From: Mytilisepta virgata
Taxonomy: Eukaryota > Mollusca > Bivalvia > Mytilida > Mytilidae
Direction: 5' to 3'
Length of the DNA: 64,000 bases
NCBI GenBank assembly: GCA_028015205.1
Contig: CM051517.1
Span: forward strand, 42,915,135-42,979,134
The position numbers were made by a program, and so were the translations under genes. A model generated the notes under the pieces. That model was not told the origin of the DNA and did not search any database. It saw only the letters and a program-made list of their open reading frames with translations. Below, piece by piece: positions 13,370 to 64,000 of this stretch; the stretch's first letter is position 1, and every line of letters starts with the position of its first letter.

Positions 13370-15322
13370 ACTAGAGGCTCTCAAGAGCCTGTATCGCTCA
13401 CCTGGATTTAACTTTCCACCTTGAGCAGGACTAAAAGTTTAAGTGTTGCAGTAAACTGGACTGGTTTTTCTATAGGGTTCTATGTTAAACTAAGTTCAGC
13501 TGTGGCAGCCATCTTAAAAAGAGAACCATCTAAGGACCATTACAGCTAAAGTCTTGTTCTAACTGGCTAAATGGTTTTAGACAAGAAGATTTTTAAATTA
13601 ATTTTTCCATAGAATCTTATATTTAACTAAGTTCGGCTGTGGCGGCATATTTGGTTGACAATCCAGGTGATCTGACATCATTCTGAAAGAGGACCATCTA
13701 AGGACCAATGCTGCCAACTTTAATTCCAATGGGCTCAGTAGTTTCAGACGAAAACATTTTTGAGTGAATTTCCCATAGGGTCCTGAGTTAAACTAAGTTT
13801 GGCTGTCGCGGCCATCTTGGTTCACAGTCCACAAAATCCGACACATTTCTGAAAGAGGACCTCCTAAGAACCACTGCTGCCAAGTCTGGTTCCAATATGT
13901 CAAGTGGTTTCAGACAAGAAGATTTTTCAATGAATTTTCCCATAGGGCCCTATGTTAAACTAAGTTCAGCTGTGGCGGCATCTTGGTTCACAGTCTGGGT
14001 CATCGGACACAATTCTGAAAGAGGACAATCTAAGGACCATTGCTACCACGTCTAGTTCTAATTGGCTTAGTAGTTTCATAGAAGATTTTTGAAATTCATC
14101 CCCCTTTTTCTATTTTTAGTAACAGCATCCATGTCGGTTGGAAATCGGGAATGCCAGGCAGTTTTGGAAGGGGACCACCCAAGGACTATTCCATCAAAGT
14201 TTGGTCTCAATTGGCCAAGTGGTTTCAGAGGAAATGATCTTTAAAGGAAAGTTTATGCTGGATGCTATCTTTAAAGGGCAAAAACTCCTATAAGGGGTCA
14301 ATCAATGATTTTGGTCATGTTGACTTATTTGTAGATCTTACTTTGTTGAACATTTTTACTGTTTACAGTTTGCCTTTATCTATAATAATATTCAAGATAA
14401 TAACCTAAAACTGCAAAATTTCCTTAAAATTAACAATTCAGGGGCAATAACCCAACTAAGGGTTGACTGATTCATCTGAAAATTTCATGGCAAGTAGATC
14501 TTGACCTGATGAACATTTTGACAGTTAAAACTTAACCTCTATCTCTAATACTTTTTGAAATATAAGACGAAATATATTAATTTTTTGGAAAATTTGATAA
14601 AAAAGGGCAATAACTCCAAGATGGGTAATCATATTTACTTCAAAATTAGAGGATATGTACATCTTGACATGCTGAACATAATTGCAATTTAAACTTAACT
14701 TCTATCTGTTATAGTTAATGAAATATAAGGCAAAATATATTAAAGTGTTGAAAATTTGACAAAAAAAGGGCAATAACTCCAAGATGGGTATTCTGATTTA
14801 TAACAAAATTAGAGGGTATGTTGATCTTGACATGCTGAACATTTTTGCAATAAAACTTAACCTCTATCTCTAATTCTTTTCAAAATATAAGACAAAATGT
14901 ATAAAAAATTTGAAAATTTCACAAAAAAAGGGCAAAAACTCCAAGATGGGTATTCCAATTAACTTGAAAATTGCAGGGTAGGTAGATCTTGCCGTGTTGA
15001 TCATTTTACCCCTTTAAGATTTTCGATATCTGTACTGGTTTTTGAGTTATCAAACAAAAACAGCAATTTACCCCTATGTTCTATATATATAGCAGCCATG
15101 TTGTTTGGTCCTTGGACTCATCGGATACAATTTTGAAACTGGGTACCCTGGTGATGATTCAGACCAAGCTTGGTTCATATTGGCCCAGCAATTTCAGAGG
15201 AGAAGATTTTTTAAAAAGTTTACGACGGACGACGAACGGACGCCGACGGTTGACGAACGGACGCCGACGGACGCCAAGTGATGGCAATAGCTCACATGAC
15301 CCTTCGGGTCAGGTGAGCTAAG
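13370..15322 (+). repeat. GCTCAC-family structured repeat (R4, apparently full length)
   Basis: Starts ACTAGA at 13370 with the 5' hairpin AGGCTCTCAAGAGCCT and ends with the hairpin 15290-15318 (TGACCC/GGGTCA inner arms), followed by TAAG. The body has about four units carrying the ATAGGGTCCTATGTTAAAC and CGGCCATCTTGG motifs. After these come units with GGGCAATAACTCCAAGATGG, then GACGGACGACG-type repeats just before the terminal hairpin. Confidence 0.85.
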
Positions 15323-16023
15323 AATGTAATAAAAAACAAAAATTGACAACTTTGCTTGACCATATGTTGCCTAGTTTTTAACCATTATAACTAAACAGTT
15401 TTTCCCTTCAAATGAAACAGCAGAATGACAGGATCAGGTACATAAAAAGTGAAAAAAAGTAAATTTTTTAACTTGACAAAAAAAGGGAAAGAGATAAATA
15501 GCCCATCCATGTTAAATAGAGGTGGTTAATACATTGGTTAACAGTTAATGTGATAATATATGACACAAGAGATTTAATGTGAAAGGAACATAACTGTGAG
15601 CACAAGATTAAATCTAAATAAGTGAAAGGTGACCAAACCTATAAATGATATGCATGTTTCAAATACCATTGATGAAAAAGACAAAAACATTTTAAATTAA
15701 CAAAATGTTAACATATATTTCTTTTCTGATGTGTAAAATGCCCAGTGTAATACATTATATGACTTATAGATAACCAATAAATGGACGGAATGTAAACACA
15801 TTTTAACAATCTTCTTAATTTGCATATAAATTATAAATTTTTATATGTATGCTTAAACAATATCACAACATGCAATAATACTGCAACTGTAGGAAAATTA
15901 GTCTTTTTTCTTAAGCAATCCTGTCAGAAATATCAATAACCAGAGTACAAACTTTTCTTTCTTGAGAAAACAACTATGTGGTCTGGAAATTTGATTTTGT
16001 GTTGCCATAACAGTGTTCGTTGT
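15323..16023. other. DNAAF9: DNAAF9 3' UTR and flank, no further gene seen
   Basis: AT-rich sequence downstream of the DNAAF9 stop on the minus strand, reaching the end of repeat R4. No canonical poly(A) signal could be fixed with confidence. Confidence 0.4.
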
Positions 16024-63967
<47,944 letters not shown>

Positions 63968-64000
63968 CTGTAAAGAAGTATGTTCTCATACAGCTGATTG

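Overview
The window looks like nuclear DNA from a marine bivalve mollusc, probably mussel-like (Mytilus-like). It is AT-rich, with short exons in long introns and very dense interspersed repeats. The organism is an inference from gene content and repeat types; no search was run.

There are three protein-coding units. (1) At 347-5636 on the plus strand are the last three coding exons of a gene I do not recognise, ending in a basic Ser/Pro-rich tail. (2) From 63967 down to 16024 on the minus strand, 26 phase-compatible exons encode 827 residues plus a stop codon. I assign them to DNAAF9 (C20orf194, 'Shulin'), the factor that packages outer-arm dynein in the cytoplasm before delivery to cilia. 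The N-terminal third should lie to the right of the window. (3) At 51731-52759 on the plus strand is an intronless class-A-like GPCR. It is nested antisense in a 21-kb intron of gene 2 and lacks several hallmark rhodopsin-family residues.

Layout: 0.3-5.6 kb unknown gene with two structured repeats in its last intron; 5.7-16 kb intergenic, repeat-rich; 16-38.8 kb compact part of DNAAF9 (24 exons) with TIR elements, a satellite array and repeats in introns; 38.8-42.9 kb one intron with a large structured repeat; 42.9-63.9 kb giant intron holding a G-quadruplex tract, the nested GPCR, a 2.09-kb composite-looking transposon, a tRNA-derived SINE with perfect target duplications, and several more structured repeats; 63.95 kb a 21-nt exon at the edge.

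The most unusual content is in the repeats. At least six sequence-unrelated families share one architecture. They begin with ACTAGA and a short hairpin, where that end is visible. The body is usually made of tandem units of about 110-300 bp, sometimes followed by GACGGAC repeats. They end in a second hairpin followed by an A-run. In the commonest family both hairpins change arms in a compensatory way between copies, so the fold is conserved rather than the sequence. Separately, the 2.09-kb element has outer TCAA and inner TTAA flanks that fit two identical transposon copies moving together with the DNA between them. The remaining minor reading frames are almost all repeat-derived.
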